Assembly (NCBI GenBank): GCA_963801475.1 | Contig: CAWDEX010000001.1 | Span: forward strand, 620,001 to 684,000 | Length of the DNA: 64,000 bases | Source: DAOMFB01 sp963801475 | GTDB taxonomy: Bacteria > Acidobacteriota > Thermoanaerobaculia > UBA5066 | Reading direction: 5' to 3' | Shown: positions 32,023 to 39,157 of the stretch, piece by piece | How positions within the stretch are numbered: the stretch's first letter is position 1 | Layout of the letters: the number at the start of each line of letters is the position of its first letter | The notes under the pieces: model-generated | The model's database searches: none | What the model saw: only the letters and a program-made list of their open reading frames with translations | Told to the model about the DNA's origin: nothing | Program-made: the position numbers and the translations under genes

Positions 32023-32618
32023 CCGGCCCCCTTCAGCCGTCCCGGCCCTGCCGGGAGCGCGAGACGATGTCCGGGCTCGTGGCCCTCCGGGCGGGGGACG
32101 CGCTGGATGCCGCCGGAGAGGCCCTCCTGGCGCGCCATCTCGAGTCGTGCCCGGCCTGCCTCGCGGAGGCGGTTCCCGTCGATCCGACGCTTCTCTTCAC
32201 GCGCCTCTCGGCCGCGGCCGAGGCGGAGGAACTCACGGCGAGCGCGGCCCTCCGGGGGGCGCGGGTCCATCGCGAGGAGCCTTCCGAGGCGGATCTCCTG
32301 GCGGCGGACGTCCTCGCCGCCCTCCGGGTCCGCGAGGTCGAAGGCGGACGGCGCGCCTCGCGCTTCGAGGTCGCGTCCCGACCGTGGCTCAAGGCGGCAG
32401 CCGTCGTTCTTCTCGCCGCGGGGCTCGCCGCGGCACTCGTCTTCACCCGGCCGGGCGGCCCCGGTCCGGAGCCGGCCGCGGCGGTCGCCCGAAGCGTCAC
32501 GACGTGGCCGCCGATCGAAGAGCTGGAGAGCCGGGGCGTTCGGGTTTACGAGTTCGCCTCGTCGAAGCCGGAGGAGCCGACGGTCGTCTTCGTGGCGAAC
32601 CCTGACGCGGACCTCTAG
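32019..32618 (+). CDS. Anti-sigma factor (zinc-finger, single membrane segment)
   Basis: A 199-residue protein. The N-terminal zinc motif is HLESCPACL (about 39-47), the standard HxxxCxxC of anti-sigma factors. One membrane segment lies at about 124-141 (AAAVVLLAAGLAAALVF). The short remaining part would be periplasmic and ends with a segment about body-side sensing that I cannot identify (RGVRVYEFASSKPEEPTVVFVANPD). The start overlaps the sigma gene as ATGA, supporting a sigma/anti-sigma pair. Confidence 0.8.
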   Translation: MTGPLQPSRPCRERETMSGLVALRAGDALDAAGEALLARHLESCPACLAEAVPVDPTLLFTRLSAAAEAEELTASAALRGARVHREEPSEADLLAADVLAALRVREVEGGRRASRFEVASRPWLKAAAVVLLAAGLAAALVFTRPGGPGPEPAAAVARSVTTWPPIEELESRGVRVYEFASSKPEEPTVVFVANPDADL

Positions 32619-32620
32619 GG

Positions 32621-33355
32621 ATGCTCATGCCGGCCCTGATCGCCTTCCTCATGGCTCTCGCCGGATCGGCGAGGCCGCCGGTTGCGGCCGTGCCCGAGGA
32701 GGTCGTGAGGGTCTTCATGCTGAAGCACCGCTCGCCGGAGGAGGCACTCGTCGTCGTCCGGCCGCTCCTGACCCAGGGAGCTTCGGTCGTCGTCCAGGCG
32801 AAAGGAAACACGCTCACGGTTCGCGACAGCGCAGCCGCGGTGGAGCGGGCGGCGAAGACGCTCGCGCAGTGGGACCTTCCGCCCCGGCGGATCGACCTGA
32901 CGGTCACTCTCCTCCGGGCCTCGACCGGCGCCCGGAGCCGCCGTCCGGGGGACCCTGACGGCGCGGACCAGATTCCGGGCGTCGGAGAGCGCCTCCGGAA
33001 GCTCTTCCGTTTCACCGACTACGCCCGGCTCGACGCGGTCGTCGTGCAGGGCGTCGAGGGACAGACGGTCGCCTACGTCCTCGGCGGCGACTATCGGCTC
33101 GAGTTTCAGATCGACCCGGCGTCCGACCCGCAGCAGGTGCGGCTCAAAGGGCTCCTGTTCGAGCGCGTCCGCCGCGCTCCCGGACCCGGGGTGGCCGAGG
33201 TCCGCAGCGACATCCTCCGGACGACCATCAACGTCGCCATCGGCCAGCCGTACATCCTCGCCGTGGGCAAGGACGAAGCGGCGGCCGGCGCGCTGATCCT
33301 GGTCTTCAACGGAAAGGTGGCCGTCCCCGGCCCGGGAATCGGCGGAGTGAACTGA
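32621..33355 (+). CDS. Exported secretin-N-domain-like protein
   Basis: A 244-residue protein with a signal peptide (about 1-22). Residues about 25-88 (EVVRVFMLKHRSPEEALVVVRPLLTQGASVVVQAKGNTLTVRDSAAAVERAAKTLAQWD) fit the NolW-like N domain of secretins, in which strands and helices pair to line the periplasmic vestibule. The rest is beta-rich and has no family that I recognise. No secretin barrel follows, so it may be a partner or pilotin-like ring subunit for the secretin at 39158. It begins 2 bases after the anti-sigma stop and overlaps gspF by one base. Confidence 0.65.
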   Translation: MLMPALIAFLMALAGSARPPVAAVPEEVVRVFMLKHRSPEEALVVVRPLLTQGASVVVQAKGNTLTVRDSAAAVERAAKTLAQWDLPPRRIDLTVTLLRASTGARSRRPGDPDGADQIPGVGERLRKLFRFTDYARLDAVVVQGVEGQTVAYVLGGDYRLEFQIDPASDPQQVRLKGLLFERVRRAPGPGVAEVRSDILRTTINVAIGQPYILAVGKDEAAAGALILVFNGKVAVPGPGIGGVN

Positions 33356-34605
33356 TGGCGATCTTCGTCTGCCGAATCGGGACACCCGACGGGATGGTGG
33401 CGACGCGGACGTTCGACGCCAGCGACGAGGATTCCCTGCGCGCCGAGCTGGCCCGACAGGGGAGCCATCTCTTCTCGGTCCGTCGGAGCGACGAGGCCGG
33501 TCCCCGTGGCGGGGCCTCCCTTCGGTCCGGCGCGGAAGCGCTGGGCCGGTTCCTCCGTCGGCGGCGGGCCGTCTCCACCGAGGAATTCCTCGTCTTCAAT
33601 CAAGAGCTGGTGGCGCTGCTCAAGGCCGGCCTGCCCGTCGTCGCCGGCTTCGAGATCCTCCTCGAGCGCCAGCAGAACGCGCGGTTCAAGGAGATCCTCG
33701 TCGGAATCCGCGATCAGCTCGTCTCCGGCGTCGCCCTTTCGGACGCCTTTCTCTCGCACGGCGACGTCTTTCCGCGGCTCTACGGGACGTCGCTGAAGGC
33801 CGGCGAGCGCTCGGGCGAGGTCGAGAAGGTGCTCCGCCGCTACCTCTCGTACCAGAAGATCCTCGGGTCGGTGAAGCGGCGGGTCGTCGGCGCGCTGGTC
33901 TACCCGGCCGTCCTCATGGGGCTCGCCGTCGGACTCATCACCGTCCTGATGACCTACGTCATCCCGAAGTTCGTGGAGTTCTTCGCCGGCTTCGGGGCGG
34001 AACTGCCCATCCTGACGAGGATCGTGATCTCCGCCGCCAGCTCCCTCCGGGCGAACTTCCTCTTCGTCGTCGTCGGAATCGTCGCCGCTTCGTGGTCCCT
34101 CGCCCGGTGGCGGCGGACGGACGCCGGACACCGCGCCTTCGACGGCTTCCTGCTGAAGATTCCGGTCGTCGGGAACATCCTGCATCAGTTCGCCCTCTCC
34201 CAGTTCGCCCGGTCGCTCGCCACGCTCGTCGGGGCCGGGACGCCGCTCGTGCCCGCCCTCGAGATCTCCTCGGGCGCCGTCGCGAACCGCCGGATCTCCG
34301 AAGCGGTCGAGACGGTCGTTCCGAAGGTGCGGGAGGGGGCCGAGCTCTGGAAGAGCCTGGAGCAGACGGGACAGTTCACGTCGCTCGCGGTCGAGATGAT
34401 CAAGGTCGGGGAGGCGACGGGCGCCCTCGAGGAGATGCTGACGAACGTGTCCGACTTCTACGACGAGGCCATCGAGACCTCGCTGCAGCGACTCGTGAAC
34501 CTCATCGAGCCGACCATTCTGGTCGTCATGGGCGGCGTCATCGCGACCCTGCTCCTGTCGATCTACCTGCCCATGTTCACCATCCTCTCCAACATCAGGA
34601 CCTGA
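33355..34605 (+). CDS. gspF: Type II secretion inner-membrane platform protein GspF/PilC family
   Basis: A 416-residue platform protein distinct from the pilC at 20766. Two T2SSF domains are visible (about 80-200, TEEFLVFNQELVALLKAGLPVVAGFEIL; about 285-405, FARSLATLVGAGTPLVPALEI), with membrane helices at about 178-205, 222-245 and 380-400. The order F-E and the adjoining pseudopilins point to secretion rather than retractable pili. The ATG overlaps the preceding stop as TGATG. Confidence 0.93.
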   Translation: MAIFVCRIGTPDGMVATRTFDASDEDSLRAELARQGSHLFSVRRSDEAGPRGGASLRSGAEALGRFLRRRRAVSTEEFLVFNQELVALLKAGLPVVAGFEILLERQQNARFKEILVGIRDQLVSGVALSDAFLSHGDVFPRLYGTSLKAGERSGEVEKVLRRYLSYQKILGSVKRRVVGALVYPAVLMGLAVGLITVLMTYVIPKFVEFFAGFGAELPILTRIVISAASSLRANFLFVVVGIVAASWSLARWRRTDAGHRAFDGFLLKIPVVGNILHQFALSQFARSLATLVGAGTPLVPALEISSGAVANRRISEAVETVVPKVREGAELWKSLEQTGQFTSLAVEMIKVGEATGALEEMLTNVSDFYDEAIETSLQRLVNLIEPTILVVMGGVIATLLLSIYLPMFTILSNIRT

Positions 34606-34607
34606 GC

Positions 34608-36230
34608 ATGAGCCGTAACGCCGCCGAACCTCTCCCGCAGTTTCTCGACGCCGCGTCCGAGGAGACCCGCGCCCGACAGACGGCCCAGCGGCTCGGGCTC
34701 CCGTACGTCGACCTCTGGACGTTTCGGATCGACCCGGCCCTTTTCAGGGCGACCCCGCTCGACTGGATGCTCCGGTTCGAGTTCGTCCCCGAGCGCGAGG
34801 AGGACGGAGCCCTGGCGGTCGTGATGGCCGACCCGGGCGACGTGGTGAAACGCGACGAGCTCGAGCTCCTCCTCAAGAGGCCGCTCCGCGTGAAGGTCGG
34901 ATCGCGGGCGGCCCTCCAGGACATCCTGCAGAAGTCCGAGAGCACCCAGCGCGTGCTCGAAGAGGCCACCGAAGAGTTCCGAATGCAGGTCGTGCGCGAG
35001 GACGAGGAAGGCGAAGAGGTCCTGACGATCGACCGGATCGCGGCGGATGCGAGCCCGATCATCAAGCTCGTCGATTCGGTCCTCTTCAATGCCATCCAGC
35101 GCCGCGCGTCGGACATCCACATCGAGACGCAGGAAAACGTCGTCGTCATCAAGTACCGGATCGACGGCGTCCTCTACCCGGCGATGGAGCCGATCGACAA
35201 GAAGCACCACCAGACGATCATCAGCCGCATCAAGGTCATGTCCGAGCTGGACATTGCGGAGAAGCGGATTCCGCAGGACGGCCGCTTCAAGATCCGCGTC
35301 AAGGGGCGGACGATCGACTTCCGCGTGTCGATCATGCCGACCGTCCACGGCGAGGACGCCGTCATCCGGATCCTCGACAAGGAGTCGGCGAACGCCGAGT
35401 TCAAGAACCTCCGCCTCGACGTCCTCGGCATGGACGTCGAGACGATGCGGCGACTCCGGAAGTTCATCCGGGAGCCCTACGGCATGGTCCTCGTGACGGG
35501 CCCCACCGGCTCGGGCAAGACGACGACGCTCTACGCGTGCCTCTCGGAGATCCAGAGCGTCGAGGACAAGATCATCACGATCGAGGACCCGGTCGAGTAC
35601 CAACTCCGCGGCATCACGCAGATTCCGGTGAACGAGAAGAAGGGGCTGACGTTCGCGCGGGGACTCCGGTCGATCCTCCGCCACGACCCGGACAAGGTCA
35701 TGGTCGGGGAGATCCGCGACGAGGAGACGGCCCAGATCGCGGTCCAGGCGGCGCTGACCGGCCACCTCGTCTTCACGACGGTCCATGCGAACAACGTCGT
35801 CGACGTCCTCGGCCGGTTCCTCAACATGAAGGTCGAGCTCTACAACTTCGTCTCGGCGCTGAACTGCGTCCTTGCCCAGCGGCTCGTCCGGAAGATCTGC
35901 CCGCACTGCAAGGCGGAGTTCGTCCCGACGCCGCAGCTCCTCGAGGAATCGGGCCTCGCGGCGCAGGACCTCACCGGCGTCACGCTCTGGGAGGGACGCG
36001 GCTGTCTCGAGTGCAACGGGACGGGCTTCTACGGCCGGATGGCGATCACGGAGCTCCTGGACCTTTCGGACCGGATCCGCAGCCTCATCCTCGACCGGCG
36101 TCCCGCCGCGGAGATCAAGAGGGCCGCCAAGGAGGAGGGGATGCACTTCCTCCGCGAGTCGGCCCTCGCCAAGGTCGTGTCGGGCCAGACGACGCTCCGG
36201 GAGATCAACAAGGTGACGTTCGTTGAATGA
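34608..36230 (+). CDS. gspE: Type II secretion ATPase GspE/PilB family
   Basis: A 540-residue assembly ATPase. After an N-terminal GspE domain (about 25-130), the ATPase core carries Walker A GPTGSGKTT (298-306), an Asp box (TIEDPVEYQL), Walker B (DKVMVGEIRDEETA) and TGHLVFTTVHANNV. The zinc-binding CPHC and CLEC pairs are present near residues 426-430 and 466-470. It starts at ATG 34608, 2 bases after gspF. It should energise pseudopilus growth in the secretion system encoded around it. Confidence 0.94.
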   Translation: MSRNAAEPLPQFLDAASEETRARQTAQRLGLPYVDLWTFRIDPALFRATPLDWMLRFEFVPEREEDGALAVVMADPGDVVKRDELELLLKRPLRVKVGSRAALQDILQKSESTQRVLEEATEEFRMQVVREDEEGEEVLTIDRIAADASPIIKLVDSVLFNAIQRRASDIHIETQENVVVIKYRIDGVLYPAMEPIDKKHHQTIISRIKVMSELDIAEKRIPQDGRFKIRVKGRTIDFRVSIMPTVHGEDAVIRILDKESANAEFKNLRLDVLGMDVETMRRLRKFIREPYGMVLVTGPTGSGKTTTLYACLSEIQSVEDKIITIEDPVEYQLRGITQIPVNEKKGLTFARGLRSILRHDPDKVMVGEIRDEETAQIAVQAALTGHLVFTTVHANNVVDVLGRFLNMKVELYNFVSALNCVLAQRLVRKICPHCKAEFVPTPQLLEESGLAAQDLTGVTLWEGRGCLECNGTGFYGRMAITELLDLSDRIRSLILDRRPAAEIKRAAKEEGMHFLRESALAKVVSGQTTLREINKVTFVE

Positions 36231-36280
36231 CGGGACGGTCTGCGCGATTTGCGAGCAGGAAGGTGACGCTCGTTGATTGA
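36210..36280 (+). repeat. Imperfect 21-base direct repeat across gspE/pilM junction
   Basis: Bases 36210-36230 and 36260-36280 match at 19 of 21 positions (core AAGGTGACG, T or C, TCGTTGA). The first copy is the end of gspE, the second provides the start region of the next gene, 50 bases apart. The TTG in the first copy opens a 17-codon frame (36223-36276, includes CAIC) that ends at the second copy. Confidence 0.6.
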
Positions 36281-37253
36281 CCTGAAAAGCCTCTACCGGC
36301 GGGCTCCGTGGCTCCGGACGAAGCGGCCGGCACATGCCTTCGTCCTGTCGCGGACGCGGCTGACGTACGTCGGCCCGGAAGACCCGGGGCGGAGCGCCGC
36401 CGGAACGCCGCCGGCCGTCCGGGCGGTCTCGTGTGCTCTCCCGGCCGACGCGTTCCAGGACGGGGCCTCGGGCGTTCCCGTCGCTCTCGCCCCGCTCGCG
36501 GGCGCCGTGTCGCGTCTCCTGGCCGAGGCGGCGGTCAAGATGCCGGCGGCCTCGCTCGTCGTGCCCGACGACTTCGTCCGGGTCCTGCTCGTGGACGTGG
36601 AGGAGCCCGAGCGGCATGCGAAGGAGGTCGAGGAGATCCTGACCTGGAAGTTCGGCCGCACGTTCGGCGAGCCGGCTCCCGCGCTCCGGATCTCGTGGCG
36701 TCCGGCGGGTCCCGGCGCGTCCGGAACCCGCGTTCTCGCCCTCGCCGTGCCCGAGGAGGCGGCCGCCTCCTGGGAAGGACCGTTCGAAAGGGCGGGAATC
36801 CGGATCGGTGCCGTCGAGATCGAAGCGCTCGCCGTCTCCTCGCTCGGCGCGGCCTCCGTCGGCGGGGAGGGTCTCGTCCTCTGGAGCCGGGGAGGCACGG
36901 CGGCCGTCGCCCACTTCGAGAAGGGACTCCTCCGCTTCCTGAGGGTCCGCGCCGCGGGCGACCCGGAGGCGGCCGTCCAGGAGCTTCGCCTGACCGCCTC
37001 GTTCGTCGCGGCGGCCGGCGGCGGGGCGGCGGACGAAGCGGCGGAGCCCCCGCTCGTCCGGATCCCGTGCGCCGCCGGTCCTCCGGGATCGCCGATCGTC
37101 GACGCCCTGGCCGCCTTCCGTTCGCAGCACGGGGGAGCGCCCGTGGCCTCGCTGTCGATGGGGACGCTCCTTCCGGGAACCCGGGTGGCCTCCGGGCGGG
37201 CCGAAGCCGCCGAACTGCTCGCCGCACTCGGCGCCATGGCGGGGGGGGACTGA
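36273..37253 (+). CDS. PilM/GspL-like actin-fold assembly protein
   Basis: A 326-residue cytoplasmic protein occupying the slot of PilM or the GspL cytoplasmic domain between the ATPase and the PilN-like protein. Family similarity is faint: PAASLVVPDDFVRVLLVDV, EVEEILTWKFGRTF and the ATP-site-like GGEGLVLWSRGGTAAVAHFEKG segments suggest the split actin fold. Position and size matter more than motifs, so the identity is provisional. It begins at TTG 36273, behind AGGAAGGTG, 4 bases from the PilN-like gene. Confidence 0.6.
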   Translation: MIDLKSLYRRAPWLRTKRPAHAFVLSRTRLTYVGPEDPGRSAAGTPPAVRAVSCALPADAFQDGASGVPVALAPLAGAVSRLLAEAAVKMPAASLVVPDDFVRVLLVDVEEPERHAKEVEEILTWKFGRTFGEPAPALRISWRPAGPGASGTRVLALAVPEEAAASWEGPFERAGIRIGAVEIEALAVSSLGAASVGGEGLVLWSRGGTAAVAHFEKGLLRFLRVRAAGDPEAAVQELRLTASFVAAAGGGAADEAAEPPLVRIPCAAGPPGSPIVDALAAFRSQHGGAPVASLSMGTLLPGTRVASGRAEAAELLAALGAMAGGD

Positions 37254-37256
37254 CCG

Positions 37257-37865
37257 ATGGCGCACGGCCTGAACCTCGCCCGCCGGCCCTTCATCGACAC
37301 GCGCCCCGTCAACGTGGCCGCCGGAGTTCTCGCGGTCGCCGTGGCGATTCTCTCGTTCGTGAGCGTCCGGACGGTCGTCCGTTATCTCGACGGTTCGCAG
37401 AAGACCCGCGACGCCATTACAGCGCTGCGGAACGACATCGCGCGCCTGGACGAGGCGCGGCGGGCCGCGGACGCCCGCATCGCCCGCTACGACGTCGACG
37501 AGATGCGCGCCGCGGCCGACGACGCGAACCGGATCGCCCGGCGGCGCGCCTTCTCCTGGACGCGCTTTCTCGACCGGCTGGAGAAGACACTCCCGGCCGA
37601 GACTCGGATCGCGGCCATCAACGTCACGAGCGCCGAGGGGGGAAACCTGAAGGCCGGCGGGGGGAAGAACGAGCTCTTCTGGATCGAGATGACCCTCATC
37701 TCCCGGGACCCGGCCGGCCTCACGACGGCGATCCGGTCCTTCTACGGCTCGCCGTGGTTCGACCGTCCGACGCCGCATCTCGAGGAGCGGGGCGAGCGCC
37801 GTGCCGCCGAAGGTCGGCGGCTTCAGATGGGCGTCCTCTACCGCGACACGGAGGCGGAGCGGTGA
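37257..37865 (+). CDS. pilN: PilN-like inner-membrane assembly protein
   Basis: A 202-residue bitopic protein with NLARRPF at residues 5-11 (the N-terminal motif by which PilN binds PilM), a membrane segment (about 21-40, AAGVLAVAVAILSFVSV), a coiled coil (about 50-95) and a ferredoxin-like periplasmic domain (about 100-200). It would tie the cytoplasmic PilM-like subunit to the PilO-like protein. The stop overlaps the PilO-like start as GTGA. Confidence 0.82.
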   Translation: MAHGLNLARRPFIDTRPVNVAAGVLAVAVAILSFVSVRTVVRYLDGSQKTRDAITALRNDIARLDEARRAADARIARYDVDEMRAAADDANRIARRRAFSWTRFLDRLEKTLPAETRIAAINVTSAEGGNLKAGGGKNELFWIEMTLISRDPAGLTTAIRSFYGSPWFDRPTPHLEERGERRAAEGRRLQMGVLYRDTEAER

Positions 37866-38545
37866 TCGGCCTCTCGATGATCGGCGGAGCCAACGGCGCG
37901 CGCCCGCGGGCGCACTCGCTCTGGAAGAGCCGGGCGGCGCTCTTTTCGGCTCTCGGTGCGCTCCTTCTCGTGAGCAGCACCGTCCTCGTCGTCTACCACG
38001 GGTTCTACGACGCGCGCCTCGCCGCGCTCGAGGAGACGCGAAGCAAACTGACCGCTCGACGGGAGGCGGCACAGGCCGCGGCCGACCGGGCCGCGGAGAC
38101 GGAGCGGCGGCTCGCGGAGCTGAAGACGAGCCTCGACGCGTTCTACTCCGGCGTGCTCGGCACGCGGAAGGAGCGGCTGGCGTCGCTGGTCGAGGACGTC
38201 GACGCGATCACGAAGAAGTCCGGCTTCATGCCGTCGACCGTGACGTACAGCGAGGATGCCGTCCCCGGCGCGGCGCGGCTGACGGTGTCGTTCCGCATCG
38301 AGGGGCGCTACGCCGACGTCAAGAAGCTCCTCTACGAGCTCGAAACGAGCCCGAAGTTCCTCGTGCCCGAGCGCGTCCAGGTGAGCCTCGACGAGAATGC
38401 TCCGGACGTGCTGCGCGTGTCGCTCTCCGTGGCTCATTACTTCCACGGCGAGGCTCCGCGGGTGCCGAAGCGGCCGGCGCGGGCGGCGGCGGCGCCGAAA
38501 CCCGCCGCCCCGGCCCCTGCGAGCGACAAGGTGGTGCTCGAGTGA
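37862..38545 (+). CDS. pilO: PilO-like (GspM-like) inner-membrane assembly protein
   Basis: A 227-residue bitopic protein: a membrane segment at about 25-46 (ALFSALGALLLVSSTVLVVYHG), a coiled coil (about 50-90, rich in AETERRLAEL) and a ferredoxin-like domain (about 105-200) with KSGFMPSTVTYSE and YADVKKLLYELETSP. The C-terminal tail is Ala/Pro/Lys-rich. GTG at 37862 overlaps the pilN-like stop; ATG at 37877 is possible. It acts with the PilN- and PilP-like products as the periplasmic alignment complex. Confidence 0.78.
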   Translation: MIGLSMIGGANGARPRAHSLWKSRAALFSALGALLLVSSTVLVVYHGFYDARLAALEETRSKLTARREAAQAAADRAAETERRLAELKTSLDAFYSGVLGTRKERLASLVEDVDAITKKSGFMPSTVTYSEDAVPGAARLTVSFRIEGRYADVKKLLYELETSPKFLVPERVQVSLDENAPDVLRVSLSVAHYFHGEAPRVPKRPARAAAAPKPAAPAPASDKVVLE

Positions 38546-39135
38546 AGGCGCTGCGGATTCCGAGTGGCCGTCCGGATCTCCCGCCGGCGCGGATGCGCCT
38601 CCTGTTCGTTCTTCTCGCGGTGGCCGTCGGCCTCGCCGCCTACACCTACTGGCCCTGGAGGAAGTCGGCCGCCGAGGCGCCGCTCGAGACCGGGTCCCGG
38701 CCGGCGGCAGGTCGGGCCGCTCTCGATCCCGCATCGGTCCCGGCGCTGGCTCTCGAGGCGTCTCGCGGCCCGATGAGACCCGACGTGGGCCGTGACGTCT
38801 TCCGCTTCTACAGCAGCCCGACGCCGACACCGACAAAGGTCCCTCCGACGCCGACACCCGTCGTCATGTACAACCTTCCGTACTTCCCGACGCCGACGCC
38901 GACGCCGACCGCCATCGTCCCGCCCGCCTTTCCGTTCAAGGCCATCGGGAGGTTCGGGCCGGCCGACAACCCCATCGTGACGCTCGAGGCCGGAGGCCGC
39001 CTGATCAACGCCCGCGAGGGCGACGTCGTGGAGGGGCGATTCATCGTCCGCAAGGTCAACCGCGAGTCGGTGGACTTCGCTTTTTCCGGGCTGCCGCCCG
39101 ACGTCACCCGCCGCCTTCCCATTCCGCTCCCCTGA
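38542..39135 (+). CDS. PilP/GspC-like protein with Pro-Thr-rich linker
   Basis: A 197-residue bitopic protein with a membrane segment at about 18-38 (MRLLFVLLAVAVGLAAYTYW). A Pro/Thr linker (about 94-128, repeats of PTPT) leads to a small beta domain (about 132-190, FPFKAIGRFG, NPIVTLEAGGRLINAREGDVVEGRFIVRKVN) like the HR/PilP domain that docks on the secretin. PilP is normally a lipoprotein; here an uncleaved anchor replaces the lipid, closer to GspC. GTG overlaps the preceding stop as GTGA. Confidence 0.75.
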   Translation: MKALRIPSGRPDLPPARMRLLFVLLAVAVGLAAYTYWPWRKSAAEAPLETGSRPAAGRAALDPASVPALALEASRGPMRPDVGRDVFRFYSSPTPTPTKVPPTPTPVVMYNLPYFPTPTPTPTAIVPPAFPFKAIGRFGPADNPIVTLEAGGRLINAREGDVVEGRFIVRKVNRESVDFAFSGLPPDVTRRLPIPLP

Positions 39136-39157
39136 GCGTTCGACGAGGTCTTGATCG

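Noticed and set aside
34563..38072. A 1169-codon open frame on the minus strand
   Set aside because: It is antisense to gspE and the PilM/PilN-like genes, has high-GC shadow composition (Arg/Gly/Glu-rich) and no domain; all plus-strand genes there have recognisable motifs.
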